Assembly: GCA_024692385.1 (NCBI GenBank)
Contig: JAILMS010000168.1
Span: 1 to 43,589 of the forward strand
Direction: 5' to 3'
DNA from: Prevotella sp.
GTDB taxonomy: Bacteria; Bacteroidota; Bacteroidia; Bacteroidales; Bacteroidaceae
DNA: 43,589 nucleotides
In this document: positions 24,245 to 32,272 of the stretch, piece by piece
Layout: every line of letters starts with the position of its first letter
How positions within the stretch are numbered: the first letter of the stretch is position 1
Notes under the pieces: model-generated
Databases searched by the model: none
Told to the model about the DNA's origin: nothing
The model's input: only the letters and a program-made list of their open reading frames with translations
Position numbers and translations under genes: made by a program

Positions 24245-26185
24245 ATGATATCAGTAGAATCACTGCACGTGGAATTTGGAGTGAAGCCGTTATTCGCAGA
24301 TGCCAGTTTCGTAGTAAACGACCGCGACCGCATTGCTTTGGTGGGTAAGAATGGAGCAGGAAAATCTACCCTGCTCAAAATACTCTGTGGACAGCAGAAA
24401 CCTACCAGTGGCGTGGTCAGCATTCCCAATGAAACGACGATAGGCTATCTGCCACAGGTGATGATTCTGCAGGATGATACCACCGTACGCCAAGAGGCTC
24501 AGAAAGCTTTCTCGAATATTACAGAACTGAAGAAGAAGGTGGATGTGCTGAACCAGCAGTTGGCTGAACGCACCGACTATGAGAGTGAAAGCTATCTGGC
24601 GCTGGTCGAGAAATTTACCTTGGAGCATGAGCGTTATATGATGATGGGTGCCGACAACTGCGAGGCAGAACTGGAGCGTACCCTGATGGGTTTGGGCTTT
24701 GAGCGTTCAGATCTGGAGCGCCCCACTAGCGAGTTCTCTGGAGGTTGGCGCATGCGTATCGAGCTGGCCAAAATCCTGTTGCAGAAACCCGATGTCTTGT
24801 TGCTCGACGAGCCTACCAACCATCTGGATATCGAGTCAATACAATGGCTGGAGCAGTGGCTGGCACAGTCGGCAAAGGCTGTGGTACTGGTCAGTCACGA
24901 CCGTGCTTTCATCAATAATGTCACCAACCGTACGCTGGAGATTTCGTGTGGTCAGATTGTTGACTACAAGGTGAAGTACGATGAGTATGTCGTACTTCGC
25001 AAAGAGCGTCGCGAACAGCAGTTGCGCGCCTATGAGAACCAGCAGAAGGAGATTCAGGAGATGCGCCAGTTTATTGAGCGCTTCCGCTATCAGGCCACCA
25101 AGGCCGTACAGGTACAGCAGAAGGTGAAGCAGTTGGAGAAGATTGTACCCATCGAGGTCGATGAGGTTGACAACTCTGCACTGCGCCTGAAATTCCCGCC
25201 CTGTCTGCGTAGTGGCGACTATCCCATTATCTGTGAGGATGTCCGCAAGGATTATGGATCCCATACCGTATTCTCGAATGTCAACCTCACCATCAAGCGT
25301 GGCGAGAAGGTGGCCTTTGTGGGTAAGAACGGTGAGGGTAAGTCTACGCTGGTGAAGTGTATCATGGGCGAGATTCCTTTCGACGGACACCTGAAGGTGG
25401 GACACAATATCCAGATAGGCTATTTCGCACAGAACCAGGCACAGTTGCTCGATGAGGAACTGACCGTATTCCAGACCATCGATAATGTGGCTAAAGGCGA
25501 GATACGCCTGAGAATTAACGACATATTGGGAGCCTTTATGTTTGGCGGCGAGGCATCAGACAAGAAAGTCAAGGTGCTCAGCGGTGGTGAGCGTAGTCGT
25601 CTGGCTATGATTCGCCTGCTCTTGGAACCCGTCAACCTGCTGATTCTCGATGAGCCTACCAACCACTTGGATATGCCGTCGAAGGATGTGCTGAAGGAGG
25701 CCATCCGTGCGTTCGACGGTACTGCTATCATCGTCAGCCACGACCGTGAATTCTTGGATGGCTTGGTCAGCAAGGTCTATGAGTTTGGCGGTGGTAAGGT
25801 GAGAGAGCACCTGGGAGGCATCTACGAATGGCTGAGAAAGGAGCATGAGGCGCAGATTAGTAATGGGACCAATGGGGCTAATGGGTTGAATGAGTCTAAT
25901 GGGCCCATTATGCCCACTAAGCCCATTAACCCCACGAAGAACGACTATGCCGCCCACAAAGAACAGCAGAAGCGCTTGCGTAAGGCTGAGAAGGCTGTAG
26001 AGGAGTCGGAGCGTAGAATCAGCGATATGGAGCGCCGCTTGAAGGAACTGGATGAGCTGTTGATGATTCCCGAGAATGCAGCAGACATGACACTCGTCAC
26101 AGAATATACGACGACCAAGAAAGCACTCGACGATGAGGTGGAGCGCTGGGAGCGTCTTTCAGAAGAACTAGACACTATCAATTGA
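24245..26185 (+). CDS. ABC-F family ATPase (Uup/YdiF-like)
   Basis: Soluble twin-ATPase protein that acts on the ribosome, where ABC-F members relieve stalls or modulate the ribosome. The 646 residues comprise: ABC1 with Walker A GKNGAGKST (about 34-42), signature SGGWRMRIELAKIL and LLLDEPTNHLD; an Arg/Gln-rich interdomain linker (RKERREQQLRAYENQQKE); ABC2 with GKNGEGKST, LSGGERSRLAMI and LILDEPTNHLD; and a C-terminal coiled coil (RLRKAEKAVEESERRISDME). No transmembrane segments. Residues of about 540-563, between ABC2 and the coiled coil, are an Asn-Gly/Pro-rich run encoded by 9-bp repeats. An antibiotic-resistance role cannot be argued from sequence alone. The M13 peptidase gene starts 7 nt after its stop. 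Confidence 0.94.
   Translation: MISVESLHVEFGVKPLFADASFVVNDRDRIALVGKNGAGKSTLLKILCGQQKPTSGVVSIPNETTIGYLPQVMILQDDTTVRQEAQKAFSNITELKKKVDVLNQQLAERTDYESESYLALVEKFTLEHERYMMMGADNCEAELERTLMGLGFERSDLERPTSEFSGGWRMRIELAKILLQKPDVLLLDEPTNHLDIESIQWLEQWLAQSAKAVVLVSHDRAFINNVTNRTLEISCGQIVDYKVKYDEYVVLRKERREQQLRAYENQQKEIQEMRQFIERFRYQATKAVQVQQKVKQLEKIVPIEVDEVDNSALRLKFPPCLRSGDYPIICEDVRKDYGSHTVFSNVNLTIKRGEKVAFVGKNGEGKSTLVKCIMGEIPFDGHLKVGHNIQIGYFAQNQAQLLDEELTVFQTIDNVAKGEIRLRINDILGAFMFGGEASDKKVKVLSGGERSRLAMIRLLLEPVNLLILDEPTNHLDMPSKDVLKEAIRAFDGTAIIVSHDREFLDGLVSKVYEFGGGKVREHLGGIYEWLRKEHEAQISNGTNGANGLNESNGPIMPTKPINPTKNDYAAHKEQQKRLRKAEKAVEESERRISDMERRLKELDELLMIPENAADMTLVTEYTTTKKALDDEVERWERLSEELDTIN
25861..25932. repeat. 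Eight 9-bp units, partly inverted, inside ABC-F gene
   Basis: Read in nines: TAATGGGAC, CAATGGGGC, TAATGGGTT, GAATGAGTC, TAATGGGCC, then CATTATGCC, CACTAAGCC, CATTAACCC. The first five carry AATGGG; the last three carry its complement, so the array turns round at the GGGCCC at 25901-25906. The 72 bp encode 24 residues and keep the frame. Confidence 0.85.
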
Positions 26186-26192
26186 TAAAACT

Positions 26193-28220
26193 ATGAAAAA
26201 AGTATTTGTAATGATGGCATTAGCAATGATGACCGCTTCAGCATCGGCACAGCTCAAGTCAGGTATCAACCTGAAGGATCTGAATACTACTGTGCGCCCT
26301 GCTGACGACTTCTATGAGTATGCCTGTGGCGGATGGATGAAAGCCAATCCGCTACCTGCCGCTTATTCGCGCTACGGCAGCTTCGACCGCTTGGCCGAGG
26401 ATAACAACAAGCGCATCAATGGTATCCTGAAGGAACTGCAGGAGAACACGTATCCAGCAGGAACGGTAGAGCAGAAACTCAGCGACCTGTATAAACTGGC
26501 GATGGACTCTGCGCGCAGAGAGAAGGAGGGCTTGGCTCCCGTGATGCCTATCATCAAGCGTCTGGAGGCTGCAAAGACTAAGGAACAGCTCTTTGCTATC
26601 CAGCTGGAGATGATGGCCTATGGCGAGTCAGAGCTGTTTGGCGCTTACATCGGTGCTGATGAGATGGATGCCATGAAGAACATTCTGACAGTCCGTCAGG
26701 GTGGCTTGACACTTGGCCAGAAGGACTACTATCTGGAGAACGACGAGGCTACCGTGAAGATTCGTGAGGCCTTCAAGAAGCACGTTGTTCGTATGTTCCA
26801 GCTCTTTGGCTATAGCAAGGGCGCTGCTGAGAAGAAGATGAAGAATGTAATGAAGGTGGAGATGGCATTGGCCAAGGCTTCTAAGTCTCGTACGGAGATG
26901 CGTGATCCTATTGCCAACTACAACAAGATGACTCTCAGTGACTTCCAGAAGAAGTATCCTCATCTGCAGCTGGAGAAGCAGATGAATGCCAAGGGTATCA
27001 AGAGCCAGTATATTCAGGAACTGATAGTTGGTCAGCCTGCCTTTATGGAGGTTGCTGACAAGCTGTTTGCCTCGATGACGGCTGCTGAGTATCGCGACGT
27101 GATGGAGTGGGGACTGATAGACGGAAGCACAGGCTATCTGAATGATGCTGTTCGTGCTGCTAACTTCGAATTCTATGGCAAGGTAATGTCTGGACGTAAG
27201 GAAGACCATCCCTTGTGGCGCCGTTCTACCAATCAGGTACAGGGCGTTATGGGCGAGGCACTGGGCAGAATCTATGTCAAGAAGTACTTCCCTGCATCGT
27301 CTAAGGAGCGCATGAAGACACTCGTAGAGAATCTGCGTGTTGCTCTTGGTGAGCGTATTGCTGCTCAGGACTGGATGGATGACTCAACGAAGGTTAACGC
27401 ACTGTTGAAGCTGAATACCTTCTATGTAAAGATTGGTTATCCCGACCGTTGGACAGACCTCACCAATCTAAAGATTGATGCGAAAAAATCTTACTATGAG
27501 AACATGATGGAGTGCTCTCGTTTCTGGCAGGCTTGGCAGATTGATCACACAGCCGGAAAACCTGTTGACCGTGATGACTGGTTTATGACTCCTCAAACGG
27601 TGAACGCTTACTATAATCCTACCACGAACGAAATTTGCTTCCCTGCTGGTATTCTGCAAGTTCCATTCTTTGATCCCGAGGCTGATGATGCCTTTAACTA
27701 TGGCGCTATCGGTGTCGTAATCGGTCATGAAATGACCCACGGTTTTGACGACCAGGGACGTCGCTACGATAAGGTTGGAAATCTGTGCGATTGGTGGACT
27801 GAAGAGGATGGAAAGAAATTTACAGAAAGAACGCAGAAATTTGCTGACTTCTTCTCAAATATCAAGGTACTTCCTGACCTGAATGCCAATGGTCAGCTGA
27901 CACTTGGTGAGAACTTGGCCGACCACGGTGGTCTGCAAGTAGCTTATACTGCTTTCAAGGAGACTACAAAGCGTAAGCCACTGTCTGTCATCGACGGTTT
28001 GACACCTGAGCAGCGTTTCTTCATTGCCTATGCTGGTGTGTGGGCAGGTAATATTACGGAGGCTGAAATCCGTAATCGCACGAAGTCTGACCCTCACTCA
28101 CTGGGTCGCTGGCGCGTAAATGGTGCACTACCTCACGTGGATGCATGGTATGAGGCATTTGGTGTGAAAGAAGGTGATAAAATGTTTATTCCGAAGGCTG
28201 AAAGACTGCCTCTGTGGTGA
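26193..28220 (+). CDS. M13-family metalloendopeptidase (neprilysin/PepO type), exported
   Basis: A zinc peptidase of 675 residues that cleaves small peptides outside the cytoplasm. Signal peptide MKKVFVMMALAMMTASASAQ. The M13_N domain (about 30-430) starts with the family opening RPADDFYEYACGGWMKANPL. The catalytic domain shows NEICFPAGILQVPFFDPEAD, the zinc motif in VIGHEMTHGFDDQGR (His residues near 511 and 515), the third ligand and transition-state residues in LGENLADHGGLQVAY (about 571-585), and the end motif ALPHVDAWYEAFGV. It starts 7 nt after the ABC-F gene, so the two are probably one transcript that ends at the terminator at 28247. Confidence 0.95.
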   Translation: MKKVFVMMALAMMTASASAQLKSGINLKDLNTTVRPADDFYEYACGGWMKANPLPAAYSRYGSFDRLAEDNNKRINGILKELQENTYPAGTVEQKLSDLYKLAMDSARREKEGLAPVMPIIKRLEAAKTKEQLFAIQLEMMAYGESELFGAYIGADEMDAMKNILTVRQGGLTLGQKDYYLENDEATVKIREAFKKHVVRMFQLFGYSKGAAEKKMKNVMKVEMALAKASKSRTEMRDPIANYNKMTLSDFQKKYPHLQLEKQMNAKGIKSQYIQELIVGQPAFMEVADKLFASMTAAEYRDVMEWGLIDGSTGYLNDAVRAANFEFYGKVMSGRKEDHPLWRRSTNQVQGVMGEALGRIYVKKYFPASSKERMKTLVENLRVALGERIAAQDWMDDSTKVNALLKLNTFYVKIGYPDRWTDLTNLKIDAKKSYYENMMECSRFWQAWQIDHTAGKPVDRDDWFMTPQTVNAYYNPTTNEICFPAGILQVPFFDPEADDAFNYGAIGVVIGHEMTHGFDDQGRRYDKVGNLCDWWTEEDGKKFTERTQKFADFFSNIKVLPDLNANGQLTLGENLADHGGLQVAYTAFKETTKRKPLSVIDGLTPEQRFFIAYAGVWAGNITEAEIRNRTKSDPHSLGRWRVNGALPHVDAWYEAFGVKEGDKMFIPKAERLPLW

Positions 28221-28246
28221 TGTTATAGACCAAAATGAGAAAAATG

Positions 28247-28280
28247 CCGTCGTAAATATAAATTTACGGCGGTTTTTTTT
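28247..28280 (+). terminator. Terminator of the ABC-F/M13 transcript
   Basis: An 11-bp stem (28247-28257 with 28262-28272, one G-T pair) with loop ATAA is followed by eight T residues (28273-28280). The last T residues are also part of the TTG element of the next promoter. Confidence 0.85.
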
Positions 28281-28309
28281 GTGCGTTTATATATTTTTTA
28301 CTATCTTTG
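28279..28309 (+). promoter_or_regulatory. Promoter of the kinase-AAA-FHA-phosphatase operon
   Basis: TTG (28279-28281), 20-nt spacer, TATCTTTG (28302-28309). Full consensus; expected TSS near 28317 and a short leader of about 16 nt. It fixes the first gene's start at 28333 rather than at an upstream in-frame ATG within the M13 gene. Confidence 0.87.
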
Positions 28310-28332
28310 CAACTGACTATTTTAACTACAGC

Positions 28333-29292
28333 ATGATGATTGACGAAAACAACCCCCTATCAGGTGATATGCAACGCACCGTAAGACCTCAGCAACAGCT
28401 GAATATGACGATGGAGCAGCAACAGCCACAACAGTCGTTTGCCCCTCAGCAAGTCATGCAGCAAAGTCAACAGCGTCAGGCTACAGGAAAGGCTTGTCCC
28501 TACTGTGGAGCTATCAACGATGCCGAGGCGATGTTCTGTGCTCAGTGTGGACAGCCCATTAGCAAGATGAGATGCCCGCATTGTAGTTCTGAGATTGATC
28601 CAGACGCAGACTTCTGTGAGGTCTGCCATCACTATATCAAGAAGGACGTCTGCTCTTATTGCGGCGCCCATCTGGAAGGCAACGAGGCCTACTGTCCTGA
28701 GTGTGGAAGTCCACGAGGCGGTATGGTGTGTCCTACCTGTCATACGCTGAACGACTTCGCTTTCTGTAAGAAGTGCGGTTCTGCACTGACCAAGGAGGCA
28801 CGCATGCTGGTAAAGCAGTTGCAGCTGAATCCAGACTACCAGCAGTTGCTGGAAATCGTCAGAGACTACTCCAATCTGGAGAATGCGCTGCCCTACAACT
28901 CTGAGCGTGACATCGTGAGAGAACAGGCTAATGCCAAATTGCGCGAACGAGTACTCTCGCTGTTGCAGAAAGATGAGGGCGTAGAAGTTCCTGTAGTTCC
29001 TAAGGTGGAGTCAAAGCGTATGACTCGTGAGGAACTTGAGGAGATGAAGTCCGTCAAGATTAAGATGCTGTCAGCCATCCTCGATAAGCTCGCTGTGCCA
29101 CCAACGACATCGCCCGTTCAGGCGCGTAACTTCGCTATGGCAAGTAAGCCCGTAGGCGTCAGATTAGCATGGGTTTGTAACTATAAGCATGCTATGCATA
29201 GCAGTCCTTGCGGATGTGCTAAGCCTCATCTGGGTGGAAAATGGGTGATTTTAGGAAAGAATAGTACTGACGAAATTAAAGACGATAAATAA
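28333..29292 (+). CDS. Multi-zinc-ribbon protein, first gene of signalling operon
   Basis: The 319-residue product begins with a Gln-rich disordered tail (about 1-50) that contains QRTVRPQQQ with Thr16. Double zinc ribbons follow, with Cys pairs in CPYCGAINDAEAMFCAQCG, CPHCSSEIDPDADFCEVCHH, CSYCGAHLEGNEAYCPECG and CPTCHTLNDFAFCKKCG. This is the DZANK/zinc-ribbon arrangement used for protein-protein contacts. The C-terminal part (about 160-265) is helical and charged; a Cys-containing end (SSPCGCAKP) follows. No enzyme domain is seen. It precedes the kinase gene by 2 nt. I infer a scaffold or adaptor that the kinase modifies; Thr16 lies in a T-V-R-P motif also found in the kinase tail. Confidence 0.85.
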   Translation: MMIDENNPLSGDMQRTVRPQQQLNMTMEQQQPQQSFAPQQVMQQSQQRQATGKACPYCGAINDAEAMFCAQCGQPISKMRCPHCSSEIDPDADFCEVCHHYIKKDVCSYCGAHLEGNEAYCPECGSPRGGMVCPTCHTLNDFAFCKKCGSALTKEARMLVKQLQLNPDYQQLLEIVRDYSNLENALPYNSERDIVREQANAKLRERVLSLLQKDEGVEVPVVPKVESKRMTREELEEMKSVKIKMLSAILDKLAVPPTTSPVQARNFAMASKPVGVRLAWVCNYKHAMHSSPCGCAKPHLGGKWVILGKNSTDEIKDDK

Positions 29293-29294
29293 AC

Positions 29295-32270
29295 ATGGAT
29301 GTGACCAATCGACAGTCAGCCCCCATCAATACAGAAGCTACCATCAGAGTAGGTTCTCCGCAGGCAGCACAAGCTGGTGCTTCTGACGTTACTGTCAGAC
29401 CAGGTGCTAAGATGCAGGATACCGGCGACGATGACTTCCAAGATGGCGATTTCGTGCTGAAAGGCAGATTATATCGTGGCATCAAGTGCTTGAGTGATAA
29501 CTCAGGTGAGGCACAGGTGTTCTTGGTAGAAGGCGACGAGGGCGAGCGAGTACTGAAAGTGTACTACCCCAACTTTACCATTAAGAAGGGTCTGATGCGC
29601 ATCATCCAGAACTTCAATCTAGAGATGATCGTCAAGATTACCGACTATGGCAAGACCTATGTGGAGGGTAAGAATCGCGACTACGAGCTCATGGAGTATC
29701 TCCGTGGCGGTACGCTGGCCGACTACGACCTCAATGGCGACTATAACCAGTTCCGCCGTATCGCTCTGCAAGCTGCTGCCGCACTGGCCTACTGTCACAA
29801 TAACAATATTATCCATAAGGATATCAAGCCAGGCAACTACTTCTTCCGCGATGCCGCACACAAGGAAATTGTGCTGGGAGACTTCGGTATCTCCAGTATC
29901 ATGGAGGAAGAGGGCCGTCTGCATAAGACCACACAGGCTCGTACTCCAGTATATGCCGCTCCTGAGATGTACAACGACGTCATCGATGGTGAGGTAGAGA
30001 TTACGCCTGCTGTCGACTTCTATTCGTTGGGTATCACGCTGATGACGCTCTGGCTGGGTGAGAACCCGCTGAGCCAGAATGAGCGTGTCATGATGCGTAA
30101 GAAGAACGAGGGTCGTTTGCCACGCATCAACGAGTTGCCTGACCGCGTGAAGATGATTGTGCAGGGTCTTACCGCTGTAAACCCCGCCAGCCGTTGGGGA
30201 TATGATGAGGTAGAGCGTTGGTTCTTGGGAGAAGATGTCCATGTGGATATCTCTTCACCATTGCTGAAGTATCGTAGCTTCATCGTTGACCCAGAGCGCA
30301 ACCTCGTAGCTGATAATGTCCACGAGTTGATTCCTCTGTTGATGGACAACGAGCGTCTGGCTACCAGCTATCTTTATAACGGTCGCATACCAGGATGGTT
30401 GGAGCAGTGTGGTAACGTGAAGTTAAGCTCAGCCGTCAAAGATATCATTGTCAATCGTTATCCTGCCGACCAGCGTGCGGGTCTGATGGCTTCTGTCTAT
30501 GTCATGGAGCCGACCTATCCTTATATCGACCTGCGAGGCAATAAGTGTGACGACATCCATAGCGTAGCTATCTCCATACTGAGTTATATGGAGGAATATG
30601 CCATCGTCTTGAGAAACCCCAACGACAATGTATTCCTATATATCGAGTCTCATACGAAAGCAGATATAGCCCGCCTGCGTAGCTATTTCGCAGCAGACAG
30701 CGCACTGACACAACGTGTGGCTATCCTGCGACTGGTCTATGAGATTGATCCGGATATTCCGTTCTTGGTAAAATTCCCGTCAGGCAACATACAGGATATT
30801 GTCCACTCCTTCGGTTATGAAGACTGTTCAGAGGATGAGTGGGTGAGCCTGAGCGACGGACGCCTGCTGTCGTGGATGTATAGCCATGAGGACATGATGG
30901 CCTGTGAGGCTCTGCGTATCATGACTGAAGGACAGACTCCTACGCGCTCATTAGGTTATAAGGTGCTTTACAACCTCGACCGTGATGCAGCCTACGACCT
31001 TCGCGATGCTGACAACCCCTATAAGGTGGGTGTTATCATGCGTGATGAGCTCAAAACGTGGCAGGACCTCACACCAGAGGAGTTTGAGGAACAGGTGGGC
31101 GAGTTTGCCGATCCTAACGGACGCTTCTACTATTTCGCTCAGTTGCACGGATGGTATGAACAACTGGCACAGGCCAAGTCTTGTTTCGAGCTGACCAGCG
31201 AAGAGAATAAAGAGCGTTTGGGTGCTTATGACCTGCGTACTGCTGCCTATCGCTTCTGCCGGTTCTTGGGCGCTATCCCTGTCTATGTATTAGAGGACGG
31301 TACAGAACTGACCGATGGTACTAATTTCGAGAAGCAGACGCGTCGCCCCATCTTGCTGGGTGCTATGCGTCGCGGAGCGCTGAGTCAGTGGATGTCTGTC
31401 TTCTACCACGAAGATCCGCATCAGAACTTCGAAGAGCCTTATAGCTATGAGCGTAGGCTGGAAGAGTGGGTGATGAGTCTTGGTGAGGTTGACCAGAACC
31501 AGATGTACTACAAGCGTCTCGTCAATGCCAAAGAGGAGACCACTCGCAAATACAAGAGTGTCAAAAAGGAATATACCAGTGCCAAGCGTAAGGAACACCG
31601 TTGGCGCACCACATTCTATGGACTCTGTGGTCTGTGGCTTGCCTTGTTAGTGATATTCGGCATAAGCAATCGTGAAGATGTGATGACGCATACCGCGCTG
31701 ACGATTATGCTCCCCGTGGGTGGCGTCTCTGCTATCATTGTCGGACTGAGAGCATTCTTCAGAGGCTATGGTGTCGTATTAAGTGCACTATGGGGCCTTC
31801 TGGGATTACTGTCGGCGATGATACCCATTATCACGATGAAGTATGTCTATAACTCGCATCCCGGCATGTTTGTGCCAACGATTATTCTCCTGACACTGAT
31901 TTATATGCTTATCTGTCATCTCACGGATTATCACCGAGATTCCAAGATGGAGAATAAGTTCATTAGTGAGGTAATGGAGGATGATGTGAAGACAAGTTTG
32001 ATGGAACCATTGGTATATACCTTCAAGCAGAAGTCCTTTAAGTTCAAGGGCTCTAAGTTCTCTATGCTTGATGATGTCACCAATCAGGTGCGCTCTATCA
32101 GTGGTGAGTCTGTGCTGCACTATAGAGTATGGACGATGATGATCGTTCTGCTGCTGGCAGAGATGATTCTCTTCAACCCCAAGCTGATGAATTATAAGAT
32201 TCCAGATAGAGACAAAATCACTCTTTCTCCTAATAAAGTCATTGAACAATTACAAAAGGACGTTGAATAA
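29295..32270 (+). CDS. Membrane-anchored eukaryotic-like Ser/Thr protein kinase
   Basis: A 991-residue protein. The disordered N-terminus (1-50) has two T-[VI]-R motifs (ATIRVG at Thr16, DVTVRPG at Thr33). The kinase domain spans about 53-320: the ATP-anchoring Lys88 in RVLKVYY, the catalytic loop HKDIKPGN at 174-181, DFG at 196-198 and APE at 222-224, with DFYSLGITLMTLW as the F-helix. HKD replaces the usual HRD, but the catalytic Asp is present, so activity is expected. The long middle (about 320-770) is unassigned. Near the C-terminus are about five hydrophobic helices (for example LCGLWLALLVIFGIS and TIILLTLIYMLICHL), placing the kinase on the cytoplasmic side of the inner membrane. It starts 2 nt after the zinc-ribbon gene and ends 2 nt before the AAA+ gene. 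Confidence 0.93.
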   Translation: MDVTNRQSAPINTEATIRVGSPQAAQAGASDVTVRPGAKMQDTGDDDFQDGDFVLKGRLYRGIKCLSDNSGEAQVFLVEGDEGERVLKVYYPNFTIKKGLMRIIQNFNLEMIVKITDYGKTYVEGKNRDYELMEYLRGGTLADYDLNGDYNQFRRIALQAAAALAYCHNNNIIHKDIKPGNYFFRDAAHKEIVLGDFGISSIMEEEGRLHKTTQARTPVYAAPEMYNDVIDGEVEITPAVDFYSLGITLMTLWLGENPLSQNERVMMRKKNEGRLPRINELPDRVKMIVQGLTAVNPASRWGYDEVERWFLGEDVHVDISSPLLKYRSFIVDPERNLVADNVHELIPLLMDNERLATSYLYNGRIPGWLEQCGNVKLSSAVKDIIVNRYPADQRAGLMASVYVMEPTYPYIDLRGNKCDDIHSVAISILSYMEEYAIVLRNPNDNVFLYIESHTKADIARLRSYFAADSALTQRVAILRLVYEIDPDIPFLVKFPSGNIQDIVHSFGYEDCSEDEWVSLSDGRLLSWMYSHEDMMACEALRIMTEGQTPTRSLGYKVLYNLDRDAAYDLRDADNPYKVGVIMRDELKTWQDLTPEEFEEQVGEFADPNGRFYYFAQLHGWYEQLAQAKSCFELTSEENKERLGAYDLRTAAYRFCRFLGAIPVYVLEDGTELTDGTNFEKQTRRPILLGAMRRGALSQWMSVFYHEDPHQNFEEPYSYERRLEEWVMSLGEVDQNQMYYKRLVNAKEETTRKYKSVKKEYTSAKRKEHRWRTTFYGLCGLWLALLVIFGISNREDVMTHTALTIMLPVGGVSAIIVGLRAFFRGYGVVLSALWGLLGLLSAMIPIITMKYVYNSHPGMFVPTIILLTLIYMLICHLTDYHRDSKMENKFISEVMEDDVKTSLMEPLVYTFKQKSFKFKGSKFSMLDDVTNQVRSISGESVLHYRVWTMMIVLLLAEMILFNPKLMNYKIPDRDKITLSPNKVIEQLQKDVE

Positions 32271-32272
32271 AT

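Noticed and set aside
28174..28332. Longer N-terminus for the zinc-ribbon gene starting inside the M13 gene
   Set aside because: It would cross the M13 terminator and the operon promoter; transcription starts after this region.
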